From NCBI GenBank assembly GCA_017849585.1, contig JAFIGT010000008.1:45497-109496 (forward strand): a stretch of DNA of 64,000 bases, read 5' to 3'. This document shows positions 1-8,677 of this stretch, piece by piece. This stretch comes from Verrucomicrobium sp. GTDB taxonomy: Bacteria > Verrucomicrobiota > Verrucomicrobiia > Methylacidiphilales > UBA1321. Both the position numbers and the translations under genes were made by a program. Positions within the stretch are counted from its first letter, which is position 1; every line of letters starts with the position of its first letter. A model generated the notes under the pieces. It did no database searches and was not told where the DNA came from. It saw nothing but the letters and a program-made list of their open reading frames with translations.

Positions 1-1
1 C

Positions 2-526
2 CCGATGTGCGGTGAGTTCGACATCAAGACCTGCATCGCGATGATGATCATGGATCGCCTCGACATCGGCGGCAGCTTCGCCGAATTCCACCCGGTGGAT
101 TTCGAGCGCGACAGCGTCCTCGTCGGTCACGACGGCCCGCACCACATCAACATCGCCGCGTCGAAGCCGGTCATCCGCAGTCTGAAAAAATACCACGGCA
201 AGCCCGGTTCCGGCGCTGGCGTGGAATTCCAGATCAAGGAAGGCCCGATCACGATGCTCAGCATCGGCGTTACGGCTCAAGGCAAATTCAAGTTTGTCAT
301 CGCGGAAGGCATGTCGGCCAAGCGCCCCATCCCGCCGACCGGCAACACGAACACCCACGGCGTCTTCGCCCCGGACGTCCGCACGTTCTTGAAGAAGTGG
401 GTCGCTGAAGGACCAACGCACCACTTCGCCCTTGGCATCGGCCATCACGGCGCGGAACTCGTCGAAATCGCCCAGATTCTCGGACTCGAGTACGCCGTCG
501 TCACGCCGCTCTCGTCGAGCATGTAA
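2..526 (+). CDS. L-fucose/L-arabinose isomerase-like protein (COG2407), 3' part only
   Basis: The reading frame is already open at the left edge, so only the C-terminal ~175 residues are present. The stretch HPVDFERD, then GHDGPHHINIA, the GNTNTHG turn and the AEGPTHHFALGIGHHG segment are what I recognise from the C-terminal domain of COG2407 ketol isomerases, which interconvert aldoses and ketoses such as fucose or arabinose in the cytoplasm. The histidine-rich segment near the end belongs to the active-site region of the family. It converges on the GH38 alpha-mannosidase gene and is followed by a strong hairpin terminator. The exact sugar cannot be told from this part. A second, full-length member of the family lies at 17900-19261. 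Confidence 0.8.
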   Translation, partial: PMCGEFDIKTCIAMMIMDRLDIGGSFAEFHPVDFERDSVLVGHDGPHHINIAASKPVIRSLKKYHGKPGSGAGVEFQIKEGPITMLSIGVTAQGKFKFVIAEGMSAKRPIPPTGNTNTHGVFAPDVRTFLKKWVAEGPTHHFALGIGHHGAELVEIAQILGLEYAVVTPLSSSM

Positions 527-540
527 GACGTTGCCAATTA

Positions 541-580
541 AAAACCGTCACGTTTCCTAGTGAAGCGTGACGGTTTTTTT
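541..580. terminator. Bidirectional rho-independent terminator
   Basis: AAAACCGTCACG (541-552) pairs with CGTGACGGTTTT (566-577) around a 13-base loop. A run of seven T follows on the plus strand and a run of A precedes it, giving a T run on the minus strand. It sits between two converging genes and can end both transcripts. Confidence 0.9.
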
Positions 581-595
581 ATTGAGCAGGATTGA

Positions 596-3073
596 TTACT
601 TAAATTCCGGAATGTCGGTGCGCGTGACCTTCCACCCGGTCTTGGATTTCGTTAACCCCCACGAGGCAATCTCTCCCTCGCGCACAGAACCGAGAGACAG
701 CACGCACCCTTGCCAGGTTAATTTGGCTTTCACCGTCCCACCCGCCAGTGCCTGAGCTCGCAGCACGAACCCCTTGCCCGATTCAGCTCGCTTCAAGGCG
801 AGCACCCGCAGGGAAGCTGGCTCCAGAACCGCCAGCGAACCGCTCCTCGGCAAATCTCCCTTCTGGGTCTTCGATGGGACCAGCAAGACCACCGGCGGCT
901 GCTCCAGCTCCATCGCCAATCGAGGAAGCTCGGCGACGGCAGCGGTCATGACGAATTTAAACCGTAACTCGCCATTGTCCGCAGCAGGCAACCAAGAAAG
1001 CGCGTCCGCAGCCGTCTTAACGTCATTGGCATAACGACTGGCCCGCACGACCGTGGCACGCAGCGCGCCTTCGTGCGTGTCGAAGTTGTACAACGCATCG
1101 CTGGTCAATCCAAACGAGCCGGTCTTCGACTTCACCCGCACCCAACGGCCACCGGGAACTTCACCCAGAGGCCCTCGCTTCACCACCGCTCCGGGCACTT
1201 CGTACTCGGCTTGATCGCCCACGGGAAAATTGAGCTTCAATCGCGCCGAGCGTTCGTCCCAATGCACCCGCGCCGCCACATCGACCGCACCGCGTCCGCG
1301 TAGGAGCGAAAACGACAAATCAATCCGCGATTTCGCGCCCGCCAGTCGCACCCACAGCGTCGCGCGTTCGGGACCTTTTTCGAGCAACTCCATGGCCGTC
1401 ACCGTCCACTCTTCGCGAACCTGAGTGAGGTAAAGGGAGTCCTTCTCCTCATTCATTCCGCCCCACGAACCCCACGGATCATCATAGACCGTCGCCGTCA
1501 GTTCTTTTTCGCCAAAGATGGATTTGCCGCGATGCTGAATCTGAATTCCCTTCGCGCCCACTTTCGTTACCACGCGATACTCTTTATTGGCGATCCAACC
1601 TTCGCCGCATTGCACCGGGTCCTTCGGCACTTTCGGTTTCGGCGCGCCTTCGACATAACCGAGTTCGACAACGTTCCAGCCAAATGCGGGCAGCGTCACG
1701 GGAATCAATACCCGTTTGCGGAACGCGAGGTGCGGCATGCTGGTGTGTTCCGTGGCAATTTCCTGAAAGCCAATCGGCTTGCGATTTGCATCCAGCACGC
1801 GAATCGGGACCTCCGCGGCACGATTCTCGTATGACCAGAGCGGACGGTAATCGAGACAACCCTCATATTCGATGTGTCCTGTGAATGGCTGCGGATGAGG
1901 ATTCCACACCAGCGCAGCGGTGCCGGACGGTTGATCCTTCGCTGGAGTAGCAACCTTCGTGTCCACACGCATGGCAAGCTCATTCAACGCGCGCAACTCC
2001 ACCTCCTGCGTGCGATGCAAGACCCCGCCCATCCACGCCATCTGATCGTCATACGCCCGCTCGATGCTCGATCCGGGGAGAATGTCGTGGAACGAGTTGA
2101 ACAACACTCCATCCCAAGCCTTCGTCAAATCCGCGCCAGCTCGACCCGTAAATCCGGCCACGACCGAGTCTGTGCGCTCCGCACGTGCCAGTAAATTCTC
2201 GGTGCGACGATAGAGAAATTTGAACTTCGCCATGGACGAGTAGCAGCCACGCAGACAGAAATTCAGTTCGCCGCGATGCGTGGGAATACATTTCGCCCCC
2301 TTCTTCTTCACTTCTTGTTTCAAGGCGGCAAAGAAACGGTGCAATCCCGAGTGAATCACCTTCACCTCCGGATGTTTCGCTGCCCAGGCACGAATATCGA
2401 CCAGTTGTCGACGGGAAGGACCACCCCCGTGATCGCCCAGCCCATAAAAGCACGCCACCGTCTCCAACTTGCTCGTCTTCGCGGCTTCCAGCAGGCCGTC
2501 CATGCGACGAGGAATCTCCTCCCCCTCGGTGCCATACCAACCGGTCATTGGACGATACGACAATATGCGCGCGCCGCCCGCTCCTTCCCACCAAAAGGCG
2601 GGTTCGCTCAGCGGAAATAAATTGCGGTCCGGCCGGGTAAAAGCAAATGAGTCAATGCCCGCTGCCGCCAGCACTTCCGGCAGACCTGCCGTGTGGCCAA
2701 ACGAATCGGCCTGCCAGCCTGCCGTAACGCAACGTCCGAAGCGCGACTGGAAATAGCGTTGTGCGTGCGTGTACTGCCGCGCGAGGGTTTCCACTCCAGC
2801 GAGGTTCGTATCCGGCTGAATGTAGGAACCGCCCACCACATCCCAACGCCCCACCTTGATCATGCGCTTGATGCGTTGGAAGGTTGCGGGATCATGCTGT
2901 TCGATGTGTTCGTAAACGGCCGACTCGCCTCGCATGTAGGTCATCTCCGGGTCTTCGTCCATGAGATTCAGAATCGTACGGACCGTGACGAGACCTTCGT
3001 TCAAGCCCTCGCGCCAATCCCATAACCAGACGGGGTCAAGATGCGAGTTACCAATCAAGTGAAATTCCAACAT
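596..3073 (-). CDS. Alpha-mannosidase, glycoside hydrolase family 38
   Basis: This 825-residue protein has the GH38 layout. It starts almost directly with the N-terminal metal-binding motif HLDPVW (His11, Asp13), followed by GWQADSFGHT in which Asp123 is the expected catalytic nucleophile and a zinc ligand. The NSFHDILPGSS segment near residue 335 supplies the later zinc-binding His. A beta-rich C-terminal half follows, as in other GH38 enzymes. No signal peptide is seen, so it should act in the cytoplasm on imported manno-oligosaccharides or N-glycan fragments. The LacI gene lies just upstream on the same strand, with a palindromic operator candidate in the 87-bp gap, so control by that repressor is likely. 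Confidence 0.92.
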   Translation of the reverse strand: MLEFHLIGNSHLDPVWLWDWREGLNEGLVTVRTILNLMDEDPEMTYMRGESAVYEHIEQHDPATFQRIKRMIKVGRWDVVGGSYIQPDTNLAGVETLARQYTHAQRYFQSRFGRCVTAGWQADSFGHTAGLPEVLAAAGIDSFAFTRPDRNLFPLSEPAFWWEGAGGARILSYRPMTGWYGTEGEEIPRRMDGLLEAAKTSKLETVACFYGLGDHGGGPSRRQLVDIRAWAAKHPEVKVIHSGLHRFFAALKQEVKKKGAKCIPTHRGELNFCLRGCYSSMAKFKFLYRRTENLLARAERTDSVVAGFTGRAGADLTKAWDGVLFNSFHDILPGSSIERAYDDQMAWMGGVLHRTQEVELRALNELAMRVDTKVATPAKDQPSGTAALVWNPHPQPFTGHIEYEGCLDYRPLWSYENRAAEVPIRVLDANRKPIGFQEIATEHTSMPHLAFRKRVLIPVTLPAFGWNVVELGYVEGAPKPKVPKDPVQCGEGWIANKEYRVVTKVGAKGIQIQHRGKSIFGEKELTATVYDDPWGSWGGMNEEKDSLYLTQVREEWTVTAMELLEKGPERATLWVRLAGAKSRIDLSFSLLRGRGAVDVAARVHWDERSARLKLNFPVGDQAEYEVPGAVVKRGPLGEVPGGRWVRVKSKTGSFGLTSDALYNFDTHEGALRATVVRASRYANDVKTAADALSWLPAADNGELRFKFVMTAAVAELPRLAMELEQPPVVLLVPSKTQKGDLPRSGSLAVLEPASLRVLALKRAESGKGFVLRAQALAGGTVKAKLTWQGCVLSLGSVREGEIASWGLTKSKTGWKVTRTDIPEFK

Positions 3074-3118
3074 GGGTATCTTTCGAGAAGTTAGTTTGGA
3101 AGCGAATGAAATCGAGTT

Positions 3119-3138
3119 ATGATTAAACGTTTTATCAT
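3119..3138. promoter_or_regulatory. LacI-family operator candidate
   Basis: ATGATTAAACGTTTTATCAT is a 20-bp palindrome with one mismatched pair and a central CG, the usual centre of LacI-family operators. It lies 45 bp upstream of the alpha-mannosidase start and directly downstream of the LacI gene. Confidence 0.65.
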
Positions 3139-3160
3139 CTCCGCTTAAAAAAGCAAGTTT

Positions 3161-4183
3161 TTAAATCGAATAGGCCGGTCCGACCGATTCCCGCCAGACG
3201 AGCTCCACTGGCAGAAGTCGCTTCTCCACTGGGATTTCCGGGTTCGCCACGCGACGCAAAATCATTTCCGCTCCCACGCGTCCTAGCGTCTTTTTGTCCA
3301 CGCGCACGGTGGAAAGGAGCGGCCTCACTTTCTCTACCAACAGATCGTCATCATACCCCACCACGCTCACCTGTTCGGGCACCTTATAGCCGTCTTCCTG
3401 CAGCTGCCGCATCATGTCGACAGCAAGCCCGTCATTCACCGCCACCACTGCTGTCGGAGGCCGCTTGCTCTTCAGACGCGCCTTGATCTGGCGGTAAAAT
3501 TCAGCGTTGTCGTTCACACCTTCAATGGAAGTGCGGTCGACGTGCGGCAAATTGCGACGACGCAGGGCATCGAGGAATCCCTGTTTGCGCAAGCGGATAT
3601 TGTCATCCTCATGGGTATAGCCAATCCAGACGAATCGCCTGTGTCCCAGTGCCACGAGGTGCTCCACAATCGCCTCCCCTGCCGCGAGACCATCCGTGAC
3701 AACACTATCGACCGGCAAATCGACATTCGCATCAAGCAGCAGAAGCGGTGTCTCGGTCACACAGAAGCGGCGGATGATCTTTTTCGGAAACGCTCCCAGG
3801 AGAATCATGCCATCCACTTTTCCTCTCACGAGGAAATCAGGCACTCTCGTGTGGGCGACGGATGCCTCGTAACTTGCCAGCAGCAGATGATACCCCGCCT
3901 GGGTGAGACATTCCTCCAGTCCGGCTGTAATCTCGGCGTAGAAGGTGTTCTGGAAAATCTCCGCGCAGGACGGGTAAAATAACAATCCAATGGTTTCGGA
4001 ACGATTGATGCGCAAATTGCGTCCCGCCGAATTCGTCACATAACCGAGCGACTCCACCGCGGCCAAAACTTTCTGCCGGGTTTTCTCTCCGACACGTCCC
4101 TTCCGATTCAGGACATTCGAGACCGTGGCGATGGAGCAGTGCGCTTTTTTGGCAACGGCATGAATGGAAACAGGCTCGGACAT
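3161..4183 (-). CDS. LacI-family transcriptional regulator
   Basis: The 340-residue protein opens with a LacI-type helix-turn-helix (SIHAVAKKAHCSIATVSNVL) and the hinge region LGYVTNSAGRNL near residue 50. A periplasmic-binding-protein-like sugar sensor domain fills the rest, with typical stretches RKQGFLDAL, VVAVNDGLAVDMM and VSVVGYDDD. It should be a dimeric, sugar-responsive repressor. The alpha-mannosidase gene follows it on the same strand after 87 bp, and the palindrome at 3119-3138 is the obvious binding site, so it is most likely the local regulator of mannoside breakdown. Its inducer is unknown. Confidence 0.93.
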   Translation of the reverse strand: MSEPVSIHAVAKKAHCSIATVSNVLNRKGRVGEKTRQKVLAAVESLGYVTNSAGRNLRINRSETIGLLFYPSCAEIFQNTFYAEITAGLEECLTQAGYHLLLASYEASVAHTRVPDFLVRGKVDGMILLGAFPKKIIRRFCVTETPLLLLDANVDLPVDSVVTDGLAAGEAIVEHLVALGHRRFVWIGYTHEDDNIRLRKQGFLDALRRRNLPHVDRTSIEGVNDNAEFYRQIKARLKSKRPPTAVVAVNDGLAVDMMRQLQEDGYKVPEQVSVVGYDDDLLVEKVRPLLSTVRVDKKTLGRVGAEMILRRVANPEIPVEKRLLPVELVWRESVGPAYSI

Positions 4184-4305
4184 GGCAGTGGAAACAGCGC
4201 GATCATAATCAACCGGCGGCCGAAGTCACGCCCGACAAATCGCACGAACTCTTACCAGCCGGATTGACTTGTCCCCCGTTTTGCAAAATCATAGCGCATC
4301 AGCCA

Positions 4306-4378
<73 letters not shown>

Positions 4379-4405
4379 CCCCACCCGCTCACACCACCGA
4401 ATCTC

Positions 4406-5191
4406 TCAATGGGGCTGAGAATTCTCCAGAATCACAGACGGAATAAACGGAGCGATCTCCTCCGGCGGCGGAGTGTCCGTGATCAAACTCTGAATCTGCG
4501 ATGTGTTGCAGATGGGAAAAAGAGCCGTCTTGTTAAACTTGCTGCTATCCAGCAGCAAATACGATTCTTCCGAAATATCGATGACCTGCTTGAGGAACTC
4601 CGCGTGATTCTCGTTGTAGGTGAAGATGCCTTCTTTGTTCATGCCCACAGCGGAGAAGAATGCCTTGCCGAGGCGCAACTGCCGCAGGTTTTCCATGGCA
4701 GCGCGGCCCAGAAAGGAATTCAGTTGAAAGTTGAAGGTGCCTCCCAGCGATATCAGGCTGAACTGCGGCGGCATGAGGTAGAATTCCTGGATAATCAGGA
4801 CGGAATTGGTGACGATAGTCAAATGAGGCAGGGTCGATTTCTGCAATTGCCGCGCGAGATAAAGGGCAGTGGTGGAGGAGTCGAGAAAAAGGATGTCACC
4901 ACTCTCTATTTGTTGCTCGGCCAGGCGGGCCATCAGCCTTTTTTTCTCAGGGTTAACGTTGATGCGCTCGGTAAAGTGCCGATTCACCGCCAGCATCTCG
5001 GGTTCCGCCTCACCTTCCAGCGTGGCAATGCCTCCATGAACTTTGCGGAGAATATTCTGCTGCACGATTTCCGCAATATCGCGTTGAATCGTTGCGGGGG
5101 ATACATCGAAGGCACGCGCCAAATTACTGCTGGAGCAGTATTTACGCTGCTTCACATAATCAATGATCGCCAGTGTCCGTAATTTACTCAT
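4406..5191 (-). CDS. DeoR/GlpR-family transcriptional regulator
   Basis: The 261-residue protein has an N-terminal DeoR-type helix-turn-helix (LARAFDVSPATIQRDIAEI, then LRKVHGG near residue 50) and a C-terminal DeoRC sensor domain with the family's sugar-phosphate-binding stretches (LFLDSSTTALYLARQL, VTNSVLI). DeoR regulators usually repress sugar catabolism and are relieved by a phosphorylated intermediate. It is divergent from the PfkB kinase operon across a 180-bp AT-rich gap that holds a perfect inverted repeat and a helically phased direct repeat, so it probably controls that operon and itself. Confidence 0.92.
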   Translation of the reverse strand: MSKLRTLAIIDYVKQRKYCSSSNLARAFDVSPATIQRDIAEIVQQNILRKVHGGIATLEGEAEPEMLAVNRHFTERINVNPEKKRLMARLAEQQIESGDILFLDSSTTALYLARQLQKSTLPHLTIVTNSVLIIQEFYLMPPQFSLISLGGTFNFQLNSFLGRAAMENLRQLRLGKAFFSAVGMNKEGIFTYNENHAEFLKQVIDISEESYLLLDSSKFNKTALFPICNTSQIQSLITDTPPPEEIAPFIPSVILENSQPH

Positions 5192-5213
5192 CAGATTGAG
5201 AGAATTCCTTCGA

Positions 5214-5239
5214 GAAAATGAGCAATTTCACTCATTTTC
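5214..5239. promoter_or_regulatory. Perfect inverted repeat, regulator-site candidate
   Basis: GAAAATGAG (5214-5222) and CTCATTTTC (5231-5239) are perfect 9-bp arms around CAATTTCA. The repeat lies 22 bp upstream of the deoR-type gene start and about 135 bp before the kinase start, so it is placed for autoregulation. Confidence 0.55.
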
Positions 5240-5319
5240 GATGAAGCAAACTAATCAGAGCGGTGGAAAAGTCAAGGGAGTATCCGGTCGGCGCGGCAAC
5301 ATGAGATTATTTGATACAA

Positions 5320-5338
5320 AAATGATTTTAAATGATTT
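5320..5338. promoter_or_regulatory. Tandem AAATGATTT boxes, 10-bp phase
   Basis: AAATGATTT occurs at 5320-5328 and again at 5330-5338, one helical turn apart and about 35 bp before the kinase start codon. Direct repeats with this phase are plausible repressor contacts, but the region is AT-rich and chance cannot be excluded. Confidence 0.35.
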
Positions 5339-5373
5339 GACTAAATCTCAATTTGAATTATTCTACTCACAAC

Positions 5374-6324
5374 ATGAACGAGTCCCTCCCCTCCTCTTCT
5401 ACTACGCCTGACTCGGCTTCGCGTTTCGATCTGGTAGGCTTGGGTTATTGCAGTTGGGATTTTCTCTGTGTGGTGCCTGAAGTGCCGATCGATGGAAAAG
5501 TAGAGCTTCTGAGCCGTTTGGAGCAAGGGGGTGGCCCTTCCGCCACGGCAACTTTCGCCGCCCAGCGGTTGGGCGCGCGCACGGCTTTCATCGGGGCCAT
5601 CGGGAACGATGAGGTGGGGCGGAAGATTTTGAACGATTTTGGGGCCGAAGGCGTGGATGTCTCCGCAATGAAAACGCGGATCGGTGAGGAGTCGGGAGTG
5701 AGTTATTGTTGGGCCGAGCAAAAGAAGGGCCGGCGCAGCATCGCGTGGACTCGCGGGACGGCCTCGCCGCTTCGCCCGCAGGAAATCAATGACGCCTTGC
5801 TTCGCTCCTGTCGGGTGCTGCATTTGGATGGTCATCAAACCGAGGCTGCCATCCACGCCTCCGCAGTGGCGAAGGCGGCAGGAGTTACAGTCTGCCTCGA
5901 TGCCGGGACGATCGTGCCGGGCATCGAGCTCATTCTGAAGCATGTGGATATTGTCATCGCTTCGGAATCGTTCGCGGAGCGCTATACGCAGGAAAACACC
6001 ATCGAGAAACAGCTGTTCGCATTGAAAAAGAACGGTGCGCGCTGGGTGGTGATCACCTGCGGCGAGCGCGGCAGCCTGGGCTATGATGGGCAGGAATGGA
6101 TCAAGGTTCCCGCGTTTCGCCTCGCCCAGGTCGTCGACACGACGGGCGCGGGTGATGTCTACCATGGCGCCTTTCTGAAGCATTATCTCGATGGCGCAGC
6201 GCTCGGCGACTGCATGCGATTTGCCTCCGGCGCCGCGGCGCTCAAATGCGGCGCGCTGGGTGGACGCACGGCCATTCCAACGCTGGCCCGGCTCAATGAA
6301 TTCCTCCATCAATCCCATCCCTAA
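5374..6324 (+). CDS. PfkB-family carbohydrate kinase (IolC/ribokinase-like)
   Basis: This protein of about 316 residues has the PfkB signatures: an N-terminal substrate loop with GGGPSATATFAAQRLGA and the C-terminal anion hole DTTGAGDVYHGAF, whose GAGD Asp is the catalytic base. Such kinases phosphorylate a sugar or keto-acid using ATP in the cytoplasm. I chose the ATG at 5374; a TTG seven codons upstream is also open, and neither has a clear Shine-Dalgarno. It is the first gene of the run to 17864 and sits 13 bp before an IolB-like gene, which makes a deoxy-keto-gluconate-type substrate possible. Fructose-like substrates are also possible. Confidence 0.88.
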   Translation: MNESLPSSSTTPDSASRFDLVGLGYCSWDFLCVVPEVPIDGKVELLSRLEQGGGPSATATFAAQRLGARTAFIGAIGNDEVGRKILNDFGAEGVDVSAMKTRIGEESGVSYCWAEQKKGRRSIAWTRGTASPLRPQEINDALLRSCRVLHLDGHQTEAAIHASAVAKAAGVTVCLDAGTIVPGIELILKHVDIVIASESFAERYTQENTIEKQLFALKKNGARWVVITCGERGSLGYDGQEWIKVPAFRLAQVVDTTGAGDVYHGAFLKHYLDGAALGDCMRFASGAAALKCGALGGRTAIPTLARLNEFLHQSHP

Positions 6325-6337
6325 TGAAAAACGCTCT

Positions 6338-7126
6338 ATGAACTTTCATCTCCCCTGCAAGGCGGACAAAGGCTTCAATCGCATTCTCAACATTGGTCAG
6401 GCCGAAATGGCGCTCACCGGTTTCGGTCTGCTCAAACTCGCAGCTGGGGAGACGTTTTCGACGACCACGGGAAACTTGGAAGTGGCCTTGGTCATTCTGG
6501 GTGGACGTTGCGCGGTGCGCGGGAAGGAGTTTGATTTTCCAGTGGTGGGTGAACGCGCAGATGTGTTCTCCGGGCTGCCATACACGGTGTATCTACCCAC
6601 GGGAACGTCCTATGAAATTGTGGCCACGAGCGAAGTGGAGATCGCCGTATGCGAGTCCCCCTCCACGCGACGCCTCGGCTCAGCGGCACTGATTGGGCCG
6701 GACCAGGTGAAGAGCCTTTCGATTGGTCGCGATAATTTCACGCGACAGGCGCTGATCATGCTCGATGACAAATTTCCCTCGGAACATTTCTTCATCGGCG
6801 AGGCGCTGGTTCCCTCGGGTAACTGGGCGAGCTTCCCTCCGCATCGGCACGAGTTCGACAATCTGCCTGCAGAAGTCGACATGGAGGAGATCTACTTTTT
6901 CCGGTTCAATCCGAAGGGAGGTTTCGGTGTCCAAAAAATCTATACCGACAGCCGCGACATCGACGTGGCCTACACCGTGCAGGAGAACGACACGGTGGCA
7001 ATCCCACGCGGGTATCATCCGGTGGTCAATGCGCCGGGCTACACGATGTATTACCTCTGGGTCATGACGGGCAATACTCGCGGCTTCATTAATTTCAAGG
7101 ACCCGGCCCATAGCTGGATAAAATAA
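6338..7126 (+). CDS. IolB-like 5-deoxy-glucuronate isomerase
   Basis: The 262-residue protein is a bicupin of the IolB/KduI type. In the C-terminal half PPHRHEFDNL, then EEIYFFRF and the late YHPVVNAPGYTMYYLWVM match the metal-binding and active-site segments of IolB, which converts 5-deoxy-glucuronate to 5-dehydro-2-deoxy-gluconate in inositol catabolism. Its start was set at the ATG at 6338, just after the kinase stop; the frame is open further upstream but overlaps the kinase gene. It lies between PfkB and FGGY kinases. No IolD, IolE or IolG is seen here, so the true substrate may be a different uronate-like sugar. Confidence 0.85.
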   Translation: MNFHLPCKADKGFNRILNIGQAEMALTGFGLLKLAAGETFSTTTGNLEVALVILGGRCAVRGKEFDFPVVGERADVFSGLPYTVYLPTGTSYEIVATSEVEIAVCESPSTRRLGSAALIGPDQVKSLSIGRDNFTRQALIMLDDKFPSEHFFIGEALVPSGNWASFPPHRHEFDNLPAEVDMEEIYFFRFNPKGGFGVQKIYTDSRDIDVAYTVQENDTVAIPRGYHPVVNAPGYTMYYLWVMTGNTRGFINFKDPAHSWIK

Positions 7127-7156
7127 CCACTTCACCAGCCTCAAAATCATTTTTTC

Positions 7157-8674
7157 ATGAACGCGAACCGACTTCTCGGCATCGATTTTGGTACGGGCGG
7201 CTGCAAAGTCAGCGTGATCGATTTCGAGGGCAAGTTAGTCGCCTCGCACGCGGAAGAGTATCCGACGAGTCACCCACAACCGGGATGGGCCGAGCAAAAT
7301 CCAGCGGATTGGTTTCCAGCCCTAGTGCGGTGCCTGCAGCAACTCTGGCAGAGTGGGCGAGTTCAGCCGCACGAAATCGCCGCCCTGGCGCTGGATGGAT
7401 CGACTCACAACGCGGTGTTGCTCGACGACAAGGACAAGGTGCTGCGACCGACAATCATGTGGACCGATCAGCGCAGCGTCAACGAATCCGTCTGGCTATG
7501 CCAGCACCATGTGGACGCCATTTTCCAGATTGGTTATCAGCGGCCCACTCCCACGTGGACCTTGCCGCAGATGCTGTGGATCAAGAATCACGAACCAGAT
7601 ATTCTCTCGCGCGTGGCCCGGATTCTCTTCGTGAAGGATTACATCCGTTACCTGCTCACGGGAGTAGCGGTCACGGACTACATCGAAGCACAGGGCACCT
7701 TGTTCTTTGATGTGGCCAATAAAAAGTGGTCGCCGGAATTGTGCGCGCTCGCGGGCGTGCCGCTGAAAGCGTTGCCGAAAGTGGTGACTCCAATTGATCG
7801 CGTAGGAGCCGTGACCGCGCAGGCCGCTTTCGCGACCGGCTTGGTGGAAGGAACGCCGGTGATTTGCGGCAGCTCCGATTCCGCCGTGGAGGACTACGCC
7901 GCCGGAGCCATCGAACCGGGACAAGCCATCGTCAAGCTGGCCACAGCCGGCAACGTAAATGTGATGATTGACCGTGCCGTGCCACATGAACGGACTTTGA
8001 CTTATTCCCATGTGGTACCGGGTCTGTGGTACTCAGTCACGGCGACGAACGCGGCCGCTACTTGTCTGCGTTGGTTCCGTGACCATTTTTGCGCAGCGGA
8101 AGCGCGACAGGCGCTGGACCGGGGCGTGAGCCCTTACCAGATCATGGGCGAACTCGCCGTCCAATCACCCGTGGGGGCGCACGGTCTTTTCTTTCATCCC
8201 TACTTGCAGGGTGAACGATCCCCCTACTGGGATCATGCGTTGCGGGCGAGTTTCACGGGTATTTCCATGTCGCATACAAAGGCGGACTTTGTCCGGGCGT
8301 TGATGGAGGGAGTGGCCTTCTCCCTGCGCGACTGTCGGCGCGTGCTCGATGAGATGAAATTGCCGATCCACGAAGTACGTCTCATTGGCGGTGGCGCGAA
8401 GGATGCGCTGTGGGCCCAGATCGTTTGCGATGTCTTGGCCACGCCGGTGGTGTTGCCAGCCAACTCGGATGCCTCGGCCGGTGCCGCCATGCTGGCGGGC
8501 GTGGGTATCGGCGTATTTGCCGACGAACGTACCGCCGCAAAAAAGTGTGTGCAGATAATGAGCGTCCTCACTCCCGACGCCAACAGGGTGGCTGCTTACG
8601 CCAGACAGTTTGAAACCTATCGCCGCCTGCATGATGTACTGGCCGACATCTATCACGAGTCGGCGGGAAAATAA
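7157..8674 (+). CDS. FGGY-family carbohydrate kinase (xylulokinase-like)
   Basis: The 505-residue protein has the two actin-like halves of FGGY kinases. The first starts with GIDFGTGGCKVSVID (phosphate-1 loop), and AALALDGSTHNAVLLD with TIMWTDQRS marks the sugar site. In the second half, ATAGNVN and LIGGGAKDALWAQIVCDVL are the ATP-binding segments. It resembles XylB-type xylulokinases most. The cytoplasmic product would be a ketose phosphate suited to the downstream class II aldolase. Having both a PfkB and an FGGY kinase in one operon suggests two entry substrates or two phosphorylation steps. Confidence 0.88.
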   Translation: MNANRLLGIDFGTGGCKVSVIDFEGKLVASHAEEYPTSHPQPGWAEQNPADWFPALVRCLQQLWQSGRVQPHEIAALALDGSTHNAVLLDDKDKVLRPTIMWTDQRSVNESVWLCQHHVDAIFQIGYQRPTPTWTLPQMLWIKNHEPDILSRVARILFVKDYIRYLLTGVAVTDYIEAQGTLFFDVANKKWSPELCALAGVPLKALPKVVTPIDRVGAVTAQAAFATGLVEGTPVICGSSDSAVEDYAAGAIEPGQAIVKLATAGNVNVMIDRAVPHERTLTYSHVVPGLWYSVTATNAAATCLRWFRDHFCAAEARQALDRGVSPYQIMGELAVQSPVGAHGLFFHPYLQGERSPYWDHALRASFTGISMSHTKADFVRALMEGVAFSLRDCRRVLDEMKLPIHEVRLIGGGAKDALWAQIVCDVLATPVVLPANSDASAGAAMLAGVGIGVFADERTAAKKCVQIMSVLTPDANRVAAYARQFETYRRLHDVLADIYHESAGK

Positions 8675-8677
8675 TTT

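Noticed and set aside
5341..6318. 325-codon minus-strand frame opposite the PfkB kinase
   Set aside because: Antisense to a gene with full PfkB motifs; no recognisable domain.
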